Positions 23,431-33,418 of a stretch of DNA of 64,000 nt are shown here, piece by piece. How positions within the stretch are numbered: position 1 is the stretch's first letter; every line of letters begins with the position of its first letter. The notes under the pieces were generated by a model, which had not been told where the DNA came from, searched no databases, and was given only the letters and a program-made list of their open reading frames with translations. This DNA is from Plectrocnemia conspersa (Eukaryota; Arthropoda; Insecta; Trichoptera; Polycentropodidae): assembly GCA_009617715.1 (NCBI GenBank), contig VTFK01000398.1, positions 124,001-188,000 of the forward strand. The letters run 5' to 3'. Both the position numbers and the translations under genes were made by a program.

Positions 23431-24300
23431 AGAAAAATTCGCTTTCTATGTAAGATGCGTGTTTCTATTTAATTTAAGAAAAACATTTAAAGCTTTTTAA
23501 TAATTATATAACTAATTATAGTAATATGTGAATAAAACGTTTTAACGATTTATATAAATCTATATTTGTTATTGTCAGTTAGGCTGATTGTATTATAATA
23601 AAATCAAAAAAGCTATCAAGTTACGTCCCTATATTACATATTTTGAGATGTAGGTGCTGCATTTTAACATAGATTAGATGAATTTAATTGCAATTAATAA
23701 CACTCTGGTTCATAATCCTTTTTTGACTTACGTATCCCACAACAAACTATTTATCTAAATTGTACTATATTATTGTAGTTGTTATTTACTTAAGACTTAT
23801 TACTACATATAGTACTTATTTTAAACCACCACGATATATATTTGTATTAGGATTACCAAATTAAAACTCTTGTAAATGGCAACAGAAACTTTAGTGCCTT
23901 GTTAGTAATCTGCTCAAAGTAGATAATAAGTTTTCTGTTAAATACAAAAAATATGGTACTATAAGTTAAGGGTTTAATCTAAATAATTCTGTTTTATTAG
24001 AATTTGTATAAATATAATTACTAACATTTTGCAATATATTATTTTAGTCAAGTCTTAAAAAGTACTTCTTCAAGGTTAATAAAGTCAATACAAGATTTAT
24101 AATATTTTTTTGCTTATTTCTGGAAAGATACGAATATCATTCTGTATAAATATGCTTTAAGCCATATCGAAGGATAGTTAATGGACCAAACGCATGGTTT
24201 TCGTGTAGCAATTAATCTTCTCTGTTTTTATTATTTTGTGACAATAGGCAATAAATGTTATCTAGATTGATTTTGAAAGGATTTTATAGCTAGAAGGCAT
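23431..24300. other. AT-rich stretch, nothing recognised
   Basis: No gene or transposon feature could be supported. Confidence 0.45.
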
Positions 24301-24304
24301 TTTG

Positions 24305-24707
24305 TTCCTTGTATAATTATTAAGTACTCTCGCGTTTGCTTCTCTCGTCTGGTTGATAAATAATGCAACCAACTCACTTTTAATAGAAAAAGTTCTTTAC
24401 ATGAGAGAAAAGAAATATTATCTATTTTTATTTTTCACCAAATTTTTGCAAGATATATTGGCATATAATTTCCTCAATTCGAGTGTACTTAAAAAACACC
24501 TTTAAAGCCGCTCGTAATAAAAATACACAATTTAAAGATTCTGGAAAAACTTTGTTTTTGTGCCCCACCTAATAACCAGCTGTGGCTTATGCAAGTATTG
24601 CTTAAAGTAGTACTGCATGCAAAAATAAGAGTAAAGCTACTCCGGATGTTCCCACCTGCTTCTTATGGTCTAGCAAAGGTTCTTACCCATCGGCCCGTTA
24701 GTCCCCA
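24305..24707. repeat. old dispersed repeat, copy without the 0.9-kb element
   Basis: Matches 6505-6619 joined to 7511-7800 in the same order, with the insertion point near 24405-24415 uninterrupted. Its downstream part is cut at 24708 by the long-inverted-repeat element; sequence after 28204 may be its continuation. Confidence 0.6.
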
Positions 24708-24715
24708 GTAGTTAC
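24708..24715. repeat. 8-bp target duplication, left
   Basis: gtagttac, repeated exactly at 28197-28204, directly flanks the long-inverted-repeat element. Confidence 0.85.
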
Positions 24716-24945
24716 GGCAACGTCACAAATGAGCGCTGCGTCATAAGAGCGTTTACCAAAGTAGCGCTGTGACAAAATAGCGTGCGTCAAATGCGTAGAC
24801 AGTCATATGAGCGTTTGACAAAAGATAGCACGTCATAAGAGCGCAAAAATATTTGGAAAAAATCAAGTAATGAATATTTTCGCATTTATTTTTACAAATA
24901 ATACAAATTCACGAAATAAAGGCGGCAAAATTAGTATTTTATGCC
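24716..24945 (+). repeat. left arm of long inverted repeat
   Basis: Pairs with 27905-28196. The right arm has about 20 extra bases near its outer end and some inserted A/T-rich bases in its inner half. Confidence 0.85.
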
Positions 24946-24954
24946 TTAAGATCC

Positions 24955-26756
24955 TTATATAATAGCAGAAAAAATGAATACATATTACATTGAGAGTATA
25001 GAAGAAATTGTGAATTCAATACCAAGGATTAGTAATTTAGTACAATATAATAATAAAGCAATAATTGTAAAATTTAGTAAATTTAAATCAGTATCATTAG
25101 ATTAAATTTATAACATAATATGTAAATTTAAAAAAAGGAACTAGTACTGATGAACTAGATATAAATATAATTAAAGAAACATGGGAAATAATAGGAACTA
25201 AATTAAATTGTTTAATAAATAAAGCACTCTCCTTAGGAGAAATGCCTGAAAATTTAAAGATTGCTACTATTGTACCTATACCTAAAAAAAAAAAAATAGT
25301 AAAAAAAGTTGAAGAAATGAGACCAATCAACATGCTACCGTGTATAGAAAAAAAAATAATAGAAGAAGTAGTAATCAAACAATTAAAGGAATTTATTACT
25401 TCTCAAAACATAATATGTGAACAACAATCGGGATTCAGAGAAAAGCATTCCACTAAAACTGCATTACAAGTAGTGATAAATGATTGGCTGTTGGCTAAGG
25501 ATACAAACAAAATCATTGGAGCAGTTTTCTTGGATTTCAAGAGAGCCTTCGAAACAATAGACAGAAAAATAATGTTAAAGAAATTGGAGAGTATAGGTAT
25601 AAGTGATATAGTTTTAAGATGGTTTATTAATTACTTATATAAAAGAAAACAAAAAGTTAAAATAAATAATGTATATTCTGAAGAGAAATTAGTGTTTTAT
25701 GGAGTACCACAAGGGTCTAAATTGGGACCATTGTTATTTGTTTTGTATATTAATGATATAGTTAATAACGTGAAAAAATGTAAAATTCATCTATTTGCGG
25801 ATGACACATTAATATATTGCATAGGTGATAACATTAAAGAAATTGTAAATAATTTAAATAATGAATTAAGTATATTAGAAATATGGTTAAAGAATAATGT
25901 ACTTAAATTAAATGAGAATAAAACTAAATGTATGTTTATTAATTATAAAAATGTGTTAGATAATAGTACCAAAATAGTAATAAATAACTCTAGTATAGAA
26001 ATAGTGGATAATATAAAATATTTAGGAGTAATTGTTGATACAAAATTAAATTTTAAAGAACATTGTATTACATATTAAAAAAATTAGTAGAAAAATAGGT
26101 TTATTATCTAGATTAAGAAATATATTAAGTATAAATACAAAAAAAATAATATACAATAGTATAATATTGCCCCAATTTAATTATTGTTCAACACTATTAA
26201 ATATGTTAAATAAATTAGATAAACAAATGTTGCAAAAAATTACAAAATAGGGCAATAAGAGTAATCTTAAATAAAAATAGATTAACTAATTGTAAAAGTA
26301 TGGTTAATAGATTAGAATGGTTGAATGTTCAAGAAATATTGAGTATGAATGTTTTAGTATTTATATATAAGTTAGAAAATAATATGTTACCAGAATATTT
26401 TATTAAGTATTTAATAAGAAATAAAGATGTACATAAATATAATACTAGAAATAGAGAAAAATTTAAAGATAATTAAGTATAAGAAAACGAGTACGGCTAG
26501 GGAATTATGTACGGAGGTTTTGATTTATATAATAGTCTTCCAAGAGAAACTGAAACAGCAAAAAATATAACGGGTTTCATAAATGGAATAAAAAAAACAC
26601 CTTCGTACATATAGAAATAAATTATAATATTAAGACTTTATTATTGTATATTTTTATTTTTTCTTTCTGTTATGTTTACTAAATTTGTTAGATGTAAAGA
26701 TTAGCTATTAAGCTAAATAAAAATTATAAAATAAATAAATAATAAATAAATAAACT
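24955..26756 (+). mobile_element. LINE family A, copy A3, longest copy
   Basis: A plus-strand copy that begins in the linker before the reverse transcriptase (MNTYYIESIEEIVNSI) and ends in an aaataaataaataataaataaa tail near 26735-26755. The 3' end matches copies A1 and A2, including the ttcgtacata(t) and gttagatgtaaagattagct landmarks. It is inserted within the long-inverted-repeat element. No target duplication was identified. Confidence 0.88.
24975..26620 (+). pseudogene. reverse transcriptase of LINE A3
   Basis: The main open frame is 25242-26078 (278 codons). It contains KIATIVPIPKKKK, RPINMLPCIEKKIIEE, EQQSGFREKHSTKTALQ, motif A FLDFKRAFETIDR, VPQGSKLGPLLFVLYINDI, motif C LFADDTLIY and KYLGVIVDTKLNF. 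Upstream, a stop and frameshift near 25100-25135 separate the linker. At 26065 one base is missing relative to copy A1 (tattaca for tatttaca), which ends the frame early. The C-terminal part continues in other frames to about 26620. Catalytic Asp residues are intact, but the protein as a whole is broken and lacks the endonuclease. Confidence 0.88.
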
Positions 26757-26802
26757 GTACGCATTCATTGCAAGTCATATCGATAATTATTTGTCAATTT
26801 AA

Positions 26803-27727
26803 CCCGCCGTTGGTCGCACGGCGGCGCAGCGCTCACCCTATCGGTTTTTTTAATGCCGTTTTTTTTGTATGAAACATATTAGCTTGCGGGTCCCTCTACT
26901 TTTCAAGAATTATGTTTTCTTCAATATTACAGGCTCAAACACGTGTTTACTAATTCGATATACATTTGGTTTTGCGTATTAGTTCAAGGATCGAGAGAGA
27001 ACGTTATTTACGCGGGTTAGATTCGTGCTGGAAATTTTATTTTTTGGTAGTTTCTTTTTATTATTATTTACTCTTTTGTTGTTATTATTATGTTTTTAAT
27101 TTATTTTATAAATATATTTTATTTAACTCTATTGATACATAGTATAAAAAAAACTATTTTGAATTTTTTTTTCGATCCTTTAGATAATTTAAACAAATTA
27201 AACAAATTTATCGCAAAGTTTGCAAATAAAAATATAGCAGTATTTAGGAAAGCAACCTGACACTACGATAATTCATCACCCAAAACCAAGTGAATAGAAT
27301 CGTCCAAAATGTAATTTTTGCCCTAGGAAAAAAATCGCAAAATCACCATAAAATGCCACATGTGCTATAACCCAATATGCAAAGAACATTCAAGGCATTA
27401 TGTCCAGATTGCATAACTAAGTATTCAAGTAATCAAGATCAAAAATAATATATATTTTTTCATGTTATTTTTGAAGTTTTAAACATATATCTAAAAAAAA
27501 TATATTTTACTTTTAAAATATTTATTATTTTATTTTTCTTCTTTCGTTATGCAAATAAAAGTTTTAAAGAATTTATTTATTTTATATATACAACACTAAA
27601 ATATACCAAAAATAAAAAAAATAATAAATATTCGATATTTAAACCTAAAAACATAAAGAACTGAGAGGCGGCTATTCGCTCAGGCGCGACCAACGGCGTG
27701 TGCAATACTCGCGCGACCAACGGCGGG
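26803..27727. mobile_element. piggyBac-like MITE (925 bp)
   Basis: TTAA at 26799-26802 and 27728-27731 flanks ends reading CCCGCCGTTGGTCGC and, inverted, the same 15 bases. TTAA target sites with termini beginning CCC are the signature of piggyBac elements. A further gcgaccaacggcg copy lies inside the right end (about 27686-27698), and gcggcgcagcgctcaccc lies inside the left. The interior is AT-rich and has no open frame, so this is a non-autonomous derivative. Confidence 0.88.
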
Positions 27728-27904
27728 TTAATGAAACATTACAGAACAAATCTAATGACAAATTTGAAATCAGAGTTTACTTTTAGTACAAAATATATGT
27801 ATATCGTATGTATGGGGATAAGGAGGCATACTTTCATATGTACCTAATAATGAATAAATAATAATGTTTACATTGGCTAATCATTTTAATCGTCATTACG
27901 CTCT

Positions 27905-28196
27905 GGCACATCAAATACTAATTTTACCGCCTATATCTCGTGAATTTTTATTCTTTGTAAATTTCTCACAATTTACATATATTTTGTATACTTAATTGCT
28001 AAAATATTCATTACTTGATTTTCTCCAAGTATTTTTGCGCTCTTACGACGTGCTCTCTTTTTTGTCTAACGCTCATATGTCTGTCTACGCATTTGACGCA
28101 CGCTATTTTGTTACAGCGCTACTTTGGTAAACGCTCTTATGACGCTGCGCTCATATGACGGCGCTCAGTTGCCGCACGCTCTTTTGACCGGCTGCC
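27905..28196 (-). repeat. right arm of long inverted repeat
   Basis: Inverted copy of 24716-24945, with repeated GTCATATGAGCG and GTCATAAGAGCG-type motifs on its minus strand. The 27732-27904 stretch between the piggyBac MITE and this arm is AT-rich and unrecognised. Confidence 0.85.
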
Positions 28197-28204
28197 GTAG
28201 TTAC
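28197..28204. repeat. 8-bp target duplication, right
   Basis: gtagttac, identical to 24708-24715. Confidence 0.85.
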
Positions 28205-28259
28205 AATATCCTGTAGAGATCGCGTAGCTAGCTTTGTGGCAACGAATTGCTCCAACTCG

Positions 28260-28290
28260 AATCTTGACCTAAGTCGTCAAGATTGACGAC
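28260..28290. other. two overlapping, mutually exclusive hairpins
   Basis: AATCTTGAC (28260-28268) pairs with GTCAAGATT (28276-28284). GTCGTCAA (28273-28280) also pairs with TTGACGAC (28283-28290). The shared middle strand can join only one helix at a time. No function is known. Confidence 0.45.
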
Positions 28291-28741
28291 TGGATTCAGG
28301 TTTCCAGTTACCAATATAGTTTATGGTAACTCGGCATCACTTAAGGTGAAATAAGAACATGGAGACAGAAGATAGATTTGAAGGGAAATGAGAGTAAACG
28401 GGTTGAGAAAGCGTAAGTTTTTATTTTTTTTATTACGGGTTTACCACATTATTTTTTTTTTGGCTCGATCTTACGACATTTATTTTGATTTATTGTATTA
28501 AAATTCAATTTAGATAGGTTTAAGATCAGTAACAATGTGTTTTACTACGTCAGACCAGTGTTTGTACATGTACATATGTATGTATATTAGGGTTACTCGC
28601 TTGTCGCGCGTCACAGGTACTCGGTGCGAAGGTCCAGTTCTATTTTTACATTATGGTTTCCTGGAAAGTGATATTGTATTTTATTTCGTTTCTCGTCTGA
28701 GACAAAAATATTAGTTCATGTTTGTAATTGTATTTATGCAC
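28291..28741. other. unassigned stretch
   Basis: No gene. The 28300-28400 part may be the tail of the old dispersed repeat cut at 24708. A small GC-richer patch lies at about 28590-28645. Confidence 0.35.
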
Positions 28742-29070
28742 TAGATCAGCTACGGCCTAACTGTGTCCCGCGAGCCAAAAGTAGCCCACTTGAAGGTTAT
28801 GATTGGCCCTATTGAAGTTTTGCAATTTCTATATGATTTACATTTTCATACTGATCGACTCTAAAAAATTATCATGTAAAAAAAATTAAATGTTAAGATG
28901 ACTTTAAAAATATTAAAATATTATATCTTAACTGTAAGCTGTTTATTTATTTTAAATATAAATCATATTATTATTGAGTTATAAAATATTTATGTGTGGC
29001 CCTTCAAAGACATGCATTATTTTATTTGGCCCACCAAGTGATTTCAGTTAGCCACCACTGCACTGATCTA
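28742..29070. mobile_element. small hAT-like MITE
   Basis: The left end reads TAGATCAG followed by GGCCTAACTG. The reverse complement of the right end reads TAGATCAG followed by GGCTAACTG, with seven extra bases in between. Inside, GCGAGCC on the left and GGTGGGCC on the inverted right resemble the GGCCCGC subterminal blocks of hAT elements. About 330 bases, AT-rich core, no coding frame. The target duplication is not resolved. Confidence 0.55.
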
Positions 29071-29277
29071 AAAAATATAGTAAAATCCGTTACACTTTCA
29101 CCTTTCTTGTAAATCTATTATCATTAACTAAAAATCTAACACATATTACTATATTATTTTTTATATATCTATAATAATTTAATCTTTTCGAATAAAAATG
29201 CTGAATATCAAAAATAAAATAACTAATTTCATAAGGTATAAATATTTTTATTTTGTTAAATTTAATAAATATCTTCA

Positions 29278-29615
29278 GTTGTAACTTGACAGGTGTAAGG
29301 CCAATGCGTTACAACGGGCAAATCTGTACCAACTGAGTAAGTCAATCAGACATAATGTATACCTACAAGTAAGTATTAAACACCAGACTAAAGTCTGGGA
29401 ATCGGTGACATCTATATTATTAACTATAAATTATTATTGTGCTATATAATTTATAATCAATCGATATCACTGCAGCTGGTGTCGATTATTTTTAAATAAT
29501 AGCGCATTTTTATGAACAAAAATTCGAGTGCCGCTGCTAGGGCTCGAACCCGCAACCTCTGTGTTACTAGTCTAAGACTAACTTAAGATTTGCCATAACG
29601 AGCTATTTGTGAAAT
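29278..29615 (-). mobile_element. tRNA-derived SINE with LINE C-like 3' hairpin (copy 1)
   Basis: On the minus strand the head starts near 29615. It contains GACTAGTAAC, resembling the anticodon arm of a Thr (AGT) tRNA, and a B box GGTTCGAGCCC (29540-29550). A body of about 150 bases follows, with a perfect hairpin CCAGACT/AGTCTGG (29383-29398) and then a 3' hairpin GTTGTAAC/GTTACAAC (29278-29315) whose loop region GCATTGG...CTGTCA matches the LINE C 3' hairpin. SINEs are transcribed by RNA polymerase III from the tRNA-like head and copied by a partner LINE. Confidence 0.7.
29540..29550 (-). promoter_or_regulatory. Pol III B box of the SINE
   Basis: GGTTCGAGCCC on the minus strand matches the tRNA B-box consensus. 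The A box in the degraded head is less certain. Confidence 0.65.
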
Positions 29616-29930
29616 GATTTTTAATATGAAAACATAGCGTATTTTTTTCTTTCTGTAAAATAATATACAAGTTATTCCTTAATAATTTATGAGCTAAACA
29701 TGGCGTTAAAATCTAAATATTAAGTTTTGTGTTAAATTGTTTGTTAATGCACAGAAAAAATTGTTTGTTCGAATTCTAAGCACACTTTAATTACTACACG
29801 CAATTTGCGACCACTGATATAGATTTATTTTTAAAAATATAATTTATATATGTAAATTTGAATACCATTCATTATATGTTTTCCCAATTAATATCAAGTT
29901 ACATTAAAACTTTTATATTTATTTTAATTA
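29616..29930. other. AT-rich stretch, nothing recognised
   Basis: Short AT-rich spacer between the SINE and the LINE C fragment; no gene. Confidence 0.4.
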
Positions 29931-29934
29931 AATT

Positions 29935-30250
29935 AACACCATCGTGACCTAACATGTTACTCCAATGCGTCACAATGCTATAAAAATAATACTCTGTGTT
30001 ATTACAAAACAATAAAAAGGGAAAAAGTAATTATATATTACAAATAAATTTTAATTAGTGGACCAGTTCCTCATTGCTAACATTTAATTGATCAATATAC
30101 AACACAAATACAGTTAGTAGCTGGTTGACGACAGTCATAAGCGAGTCGGCTATTGTTGACGCCATAGCTATATCGGGTATCAGATGAAAATGCGATCGTG
30201 CTTCTCGAAAACGTCCTGGAATCGAAAACTGTAATTCCTTGAAAATATTT
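29935..30250 (-). pseudogene. LINE C-type 3' end fragment
   Basis: On the minus strand, translation from 30240 gives a piece (FSIPGRFREARSHFHLIPDI, then about 40 residues) similar in layout to the C-terminus of LINE C (YSSRSRPLFLLVKCR...). A short 3' region follows with the hairpin ATTGTGAC/GTCACGAT (about 29943-29979), whose loop begins GCATTGG as in LINE C. A similar C-terminus is encoded at 57300-57480. It is a strongly 5'-truncated and decayed relative. Confidence 0.65.
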
Positions 30251-30384
30251 AAATAATCTAGAATGAAATGCTAACAGGTGTTTTTTTAAATAATAAAGAG
30301 GACCAAATATCCGGACAAATTTCTAATGTCAATTAAGCCTCCTTTAAAAGTTTTTTTAAGTGAGGTTTTTTCGACATTATCGAC

Positions 30385-30500
30385 ATTGGTAGTTCATTTT
30401 AAATTTTTAAAAAGTAACTATAAAAAATTATGAGTGTACCAAAGACAGTTTGCTATTAACTGATACACTAAAAATAGGTACTGCAGTAGTGAATCAGCAT
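30385..30500. repeat. dispersed repeat, partner at 48375-48490
   Basis: Shares attggtagtt(t/c)attttaa, then gtaccaaa, acagtttgct, a ctg(g/a)tacactaaaaata-type block and a following tactgcagt/tatcagt in the same order with 48375-48490. No ends or coding frame are seen. Confidence 0.6.
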
Positions 30501-30936
30501 TCTTTTTGTAAATGCAAGGGAGAAGCGATACATGCGCGTAAAAATATTCATTGTCTCGCTTGTTCTTGTTGAAGCGGCAATGCTCATTTCAAGGTTTTTT
30601 GTTTATGTCACATCCGGCTATAAAAATAAATATTTTGGCCCATTTCCCATAACATAAATAATATATATGTATCGTTACAGCAACTGATGGTGAACTTCTA
30701 CCGTGTAGTGTTAGTTCCAGAGTTAATATGTTTTGGATAAAAAGTGGAAGTTGTGACGCTCACTGCATGTATAAAACTGTAACAAAATAACATATTGGAC
30801 ATGAACTAAACCTAACACCTAAAAATAAAAAAAATATAATAGATGTGAATATAACTATAAAAAATTAAGATCGATAAAATATATGATATTAAAGTTATTA
30901 TTTAATATACATTTTTAAAAAAAAAATCCTTAATAC

Positions 30937-31654
30937 GCCTGCACTACACTCTCTAGAAGTTGTCTGAACCGAAGTCACAACTGAAATCGGCCGAGACCTA
31001 CAACTTCGAGTGAGCGATCACACTGCCCCAAATTTCATATGCTATCCGGACGGCGGCTTCTGTCACGTAAAGCTAGCATATTTGCGCGCGATCAAAAAAT
31101 GTGCCACATAATCGCAATTTTTAAATTGTCATATTAACAAAATTACGCTATTGATAATAATAAAAGTTTGTGTAGGCATCACCAATACAATATCAGTGAA
31201 AAATTTTCGGTCGTAAATATTTAATTTACGCAAAATGGTATAAAGCATAAAAATGAAACCTTAGGACGCCTACGCGCATACTGCAACTGAACCGAGTTAC
31301 TCGTTCTATCTCAGTTTGCGAAAAACCATATCATTATTTCTCTCACTCTCGTCACTTAACACGCGAGAGAGCGAAAGGGGAAGAATCTCACCGCCCGCTC
31401 GCGCTCGAAAGAGCAGCTCCAACTTCGGTTCCTTTGACTTCGATCCGTTTGCCGACAATGTTCGGTAGCGCTCGAAGCTGGCCAAGTCAACTGAATTACC
31501 CCCACTTTACCTCTCGTTCTCAGTAACTTCGGACAACTTCCGAGAGATTTTAGAGCGGGCAGAACCGAACTCGACTGAACCAACCCCGATGTAACCCACT
31601 ATAGTCTCCGTCCTTGGCCAACCTTGGCCAACTTCCAGAGAGTGTAATTCAGGC
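30937..31654. mobile_element. 0.9-kb-type inverted-repeat element, copy 2 (718 bp)
   Basis: Same family and orientation as 6620-7510. The left end reads GCCTGCACTACACTCTCTAG and the inverted right end GCCTGAATTACACTCTCTGG. The two copies share the CCGGACGGCGGCTTC patch, acgcgcatactg, gagagagcgaaagggg and the gaactcgac/taacccactatagtctcc right part. This copy lacks about 200 bases present in copy 1 between roughly 6915 and 7110. ttaatacgc lies at the left border and again near 31699, so the true right limit or target duplication might be farther out. Confidence 0.75.
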
Positions 31655-32775
31655 ATTAGACTCCCAGCTGACTTGCCTATGCTTGTCGCCATCCGGATTC
31701 TTAATACGCTGGCATTGGAAATTCATCTATTGAATGCTAAATTCTAGGAGCTGTTCTGGTTTGTATCTTTTTTTTAAATATTTTTTCTTATTATGTATTA
31801 TTTTTTTAAATATTGTGTATTATATTTTTTGTGAATTGTAACAATACTAAGTACTATTTTTTGCCAAAGTAACGCAATGATTCTTATTTTATAACTATAA
31901 AATTAATAATTTATTAAAAAATAAGAATTTAAAATAAAAAAAAACAGTGATTACAATTTAACGAGAAAAAAAGAAAAGTAGAAAAACTTTTACAATTTCA
32001 GTGAAGGTTAAGAAACGCTGCTTTTAATTAATATGGGATTCATAACTTTGTGCTGTTATGTAAATTTATTATTGTTTTATCGTAGTCTCTGATACATAAG
32101 ATAAGTGGGTTAGTGTGGTAACGTAAATATTTGTATATTATTTTTTGGTATAAAAATTACAATGATTTTATATAAATGCTATTTGTAAATTATTATGAAG
32201 AATTTTTGACATTAATATGTATACAAATGTGTAATATATATATATTTTTTATTTATTTTAAATTTTTTATTGTTTGTATATATTTTATTTTGGTCAGTGT
32301 TCTTTTTATCAAATATCTCAATAGCACCAATTATTTAAAATAGCGTATTAAATGTAAGCTTAGAGTATAAGTGTAAGACAAAGTATTTATTTTATTTAAC
32401 TGCTTTGTTTACGCTGGAGACACATGAGAATTAAAGTTCATGTAAATAATATAAAACATATAATATTAAAAATATATTTGTTTTTTTTTAACTTTTTTTA
32501 AAGTATTGATTGACTTATATCTCTTAAATTTAAACCAAAAACTGTTTTTTCAATTTTAATATATTTTAATAAAATAATTTATTTCAATTCTATTAATCAT
32601 TTTTAATCAGTTACAGAAATTTAGTAATTTGTAAGATAAATGTTTGCATATATTATTAATAATAAATAATTGTAAAATATATAAATATTAATAAACATAC
32701 AGTTTTATATGTATATTTTCAATAAACTAGTTAGCAATAATAAAGATTACGTTAAGCAAATGTTACAGTTAATAT
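31655..32775. other. AT-rich stretch upstream of the small gene
   Basis: AT-rich apart from a short GC-richer end near 31660-31700. No gene. The last few hundred bases are the upstream region of the gene that starts near 32800. Confidence 0.45.
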
Positions 32776-32778
32776 GTT

Positions 32779-32901
32779 TATATTTATACTTCGCCCACAA
32801 ACATTATTCGCCGTCCACTGATTATAAATCGCTGCTTACCGACGCCGACCACTTGTCGGCAGGACGCTGTGGACGTCGCACCATTTTCAGTAGCTCTTCT
32901 G
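32779..32901 (+). promoter_or_regulatory. promoter region and 5' untranslated exon of small gene
   Basis: TATATTTATA at 32779-32788 and a second TATA-like ttataaat at about 32822-32829 precede a GC-rich block that ends in ctcttctG|gtaaac (donor at 32902). The block is open but is not in frame with the downstream ATG, and a TAA lies just before that ATG, so it is best read as a 5' untranslated first exon. Intron 1 would be 32902-33027 (126 bases), ending in attttttag. Confidence 0.5.
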
Positions 32902-33039
32902 GTAAACATCGAATTACTATGTATTCGTTAACATATTAAATAGATTTAAGTGTCTTTATTATGTTTTTTATTTGCATATTATTATTGTTTATTTATATAG
33001 TATAATTATATTTTTATTATTTTTTAGTAAACTGCTGCG

Positions 33040-33418
33040 ATGGAGTTAAGCGGAACTACACCTACGATTGACTACGAACACGAGTCTAATATCGCCTTAT
33101 TGATTGATTGGTTAATCACTCCGACGGATAATTCATTGCAAATAATGGAACACGAAGATGCACTGTCGTACGACCCGGAGTATTTAGATAGTGTCCTCGA
33201 TTATCTTCAATCGCAAATACCTCTAAACGATACTAATCAAACGAATGATAAGAAGAATGTCGAAGAAAATAAGGACATGAAAAAAGAAGAAACTACTGTC
33301 GAACAACCGGAGGTGAAAGATGAGAAGCTGGAACCGCACCGTAAAACGTGAGTCGAAATTGATTATTTATTTTCCCTAAAGGCTTATTTTAAATATAATT
33401 TTTATTCTCAGTTGCTGA
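33040..33418 (+). CDS. small acidic protein, unrecognised, spliced
   Basis: Exon 2 begins after the acceptor at 33027. ATG at 33040 has a good context (gcgATGg) and an upstream in-frame stop. The frame runs to a strong donor, AAAAC|gtgagt at 33348. A 64-base intron ends in ttattctcag at 33411, and exon 3 adds only a Cys codon and TGA (33416-33418). The 3' untranslated part has AATAAA at 33490 and 33504. The protein is about 104 residues. Its first 65 residues are acidic and partly hydrophobic (NIALLIDWLITPTD, DPEYLDSVLDYLQSQIP); the last 40 are Lys/Glu/Asp-rich and probably disordered. No signal peptide, membrane segment or known domain is seen. Other donors or a longer gene with more distant exons are possible. 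It is the best host gene candidate in the window, and its function is unknown. Confidence 0.6.

Larger units (their letters stand above)
24716..28196. mobile_element. long-inverted-repeat DNA element with nested insertions
   Basis: The arms are 24716-24945 and, inverted, 27905-28196. They share long near-identical blocks, for example gcgtttaccaaagtagcgct, tagcgtgcgtcaaatgcg and aatcaagtaatgaatatttt. Outer ends read GGCAACG and, inverted, GGCAGCCG. Each arm contains about four to five variants of GTCATAAGAGCG, which look like transposase-binding repeats. An exact 8-bp duplication flanks the element. The inside is mostly a LINE A copy (24955-26756) and a piggyBac-like MITE (26803-27727), so the original core was short or has been lost. 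No transposase is visible. An 8-bp duplication is compatible with P, hAT, Merlin or MULE-like enzymes; the repeated-arm design recalls foldback elements. Confidence 0.85.

Noticed and set aside
24716..24945. A CRISPR-like array from the repeated GTCATAAGAGCG motif
   Set aside because: Spacing is irregular, the motif varies, and the block is mirrored at 27905-28196, so it is the arm of a transposon in a eukaryotic genome.
25097..25378. 93-codon minus frame opposite LINE A3
   Set aside because: Antisense shadow of the reverse transcriptase; its hydrophobicity comes from AT-rich complement.
29510..29615. A functional tRNA-Thr gene
   Set aside because: The acceptor stem and D arm do not fold, the T stem is imperfect, and a second diverged copy with a long non-tRNA body shows it is a SINE head.
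31356..31692. Minus-strand frames of 60-75 codons in copy 2 of the GC-rich element
   Set aside because: No start context, no domain, and not shared with copy 1.
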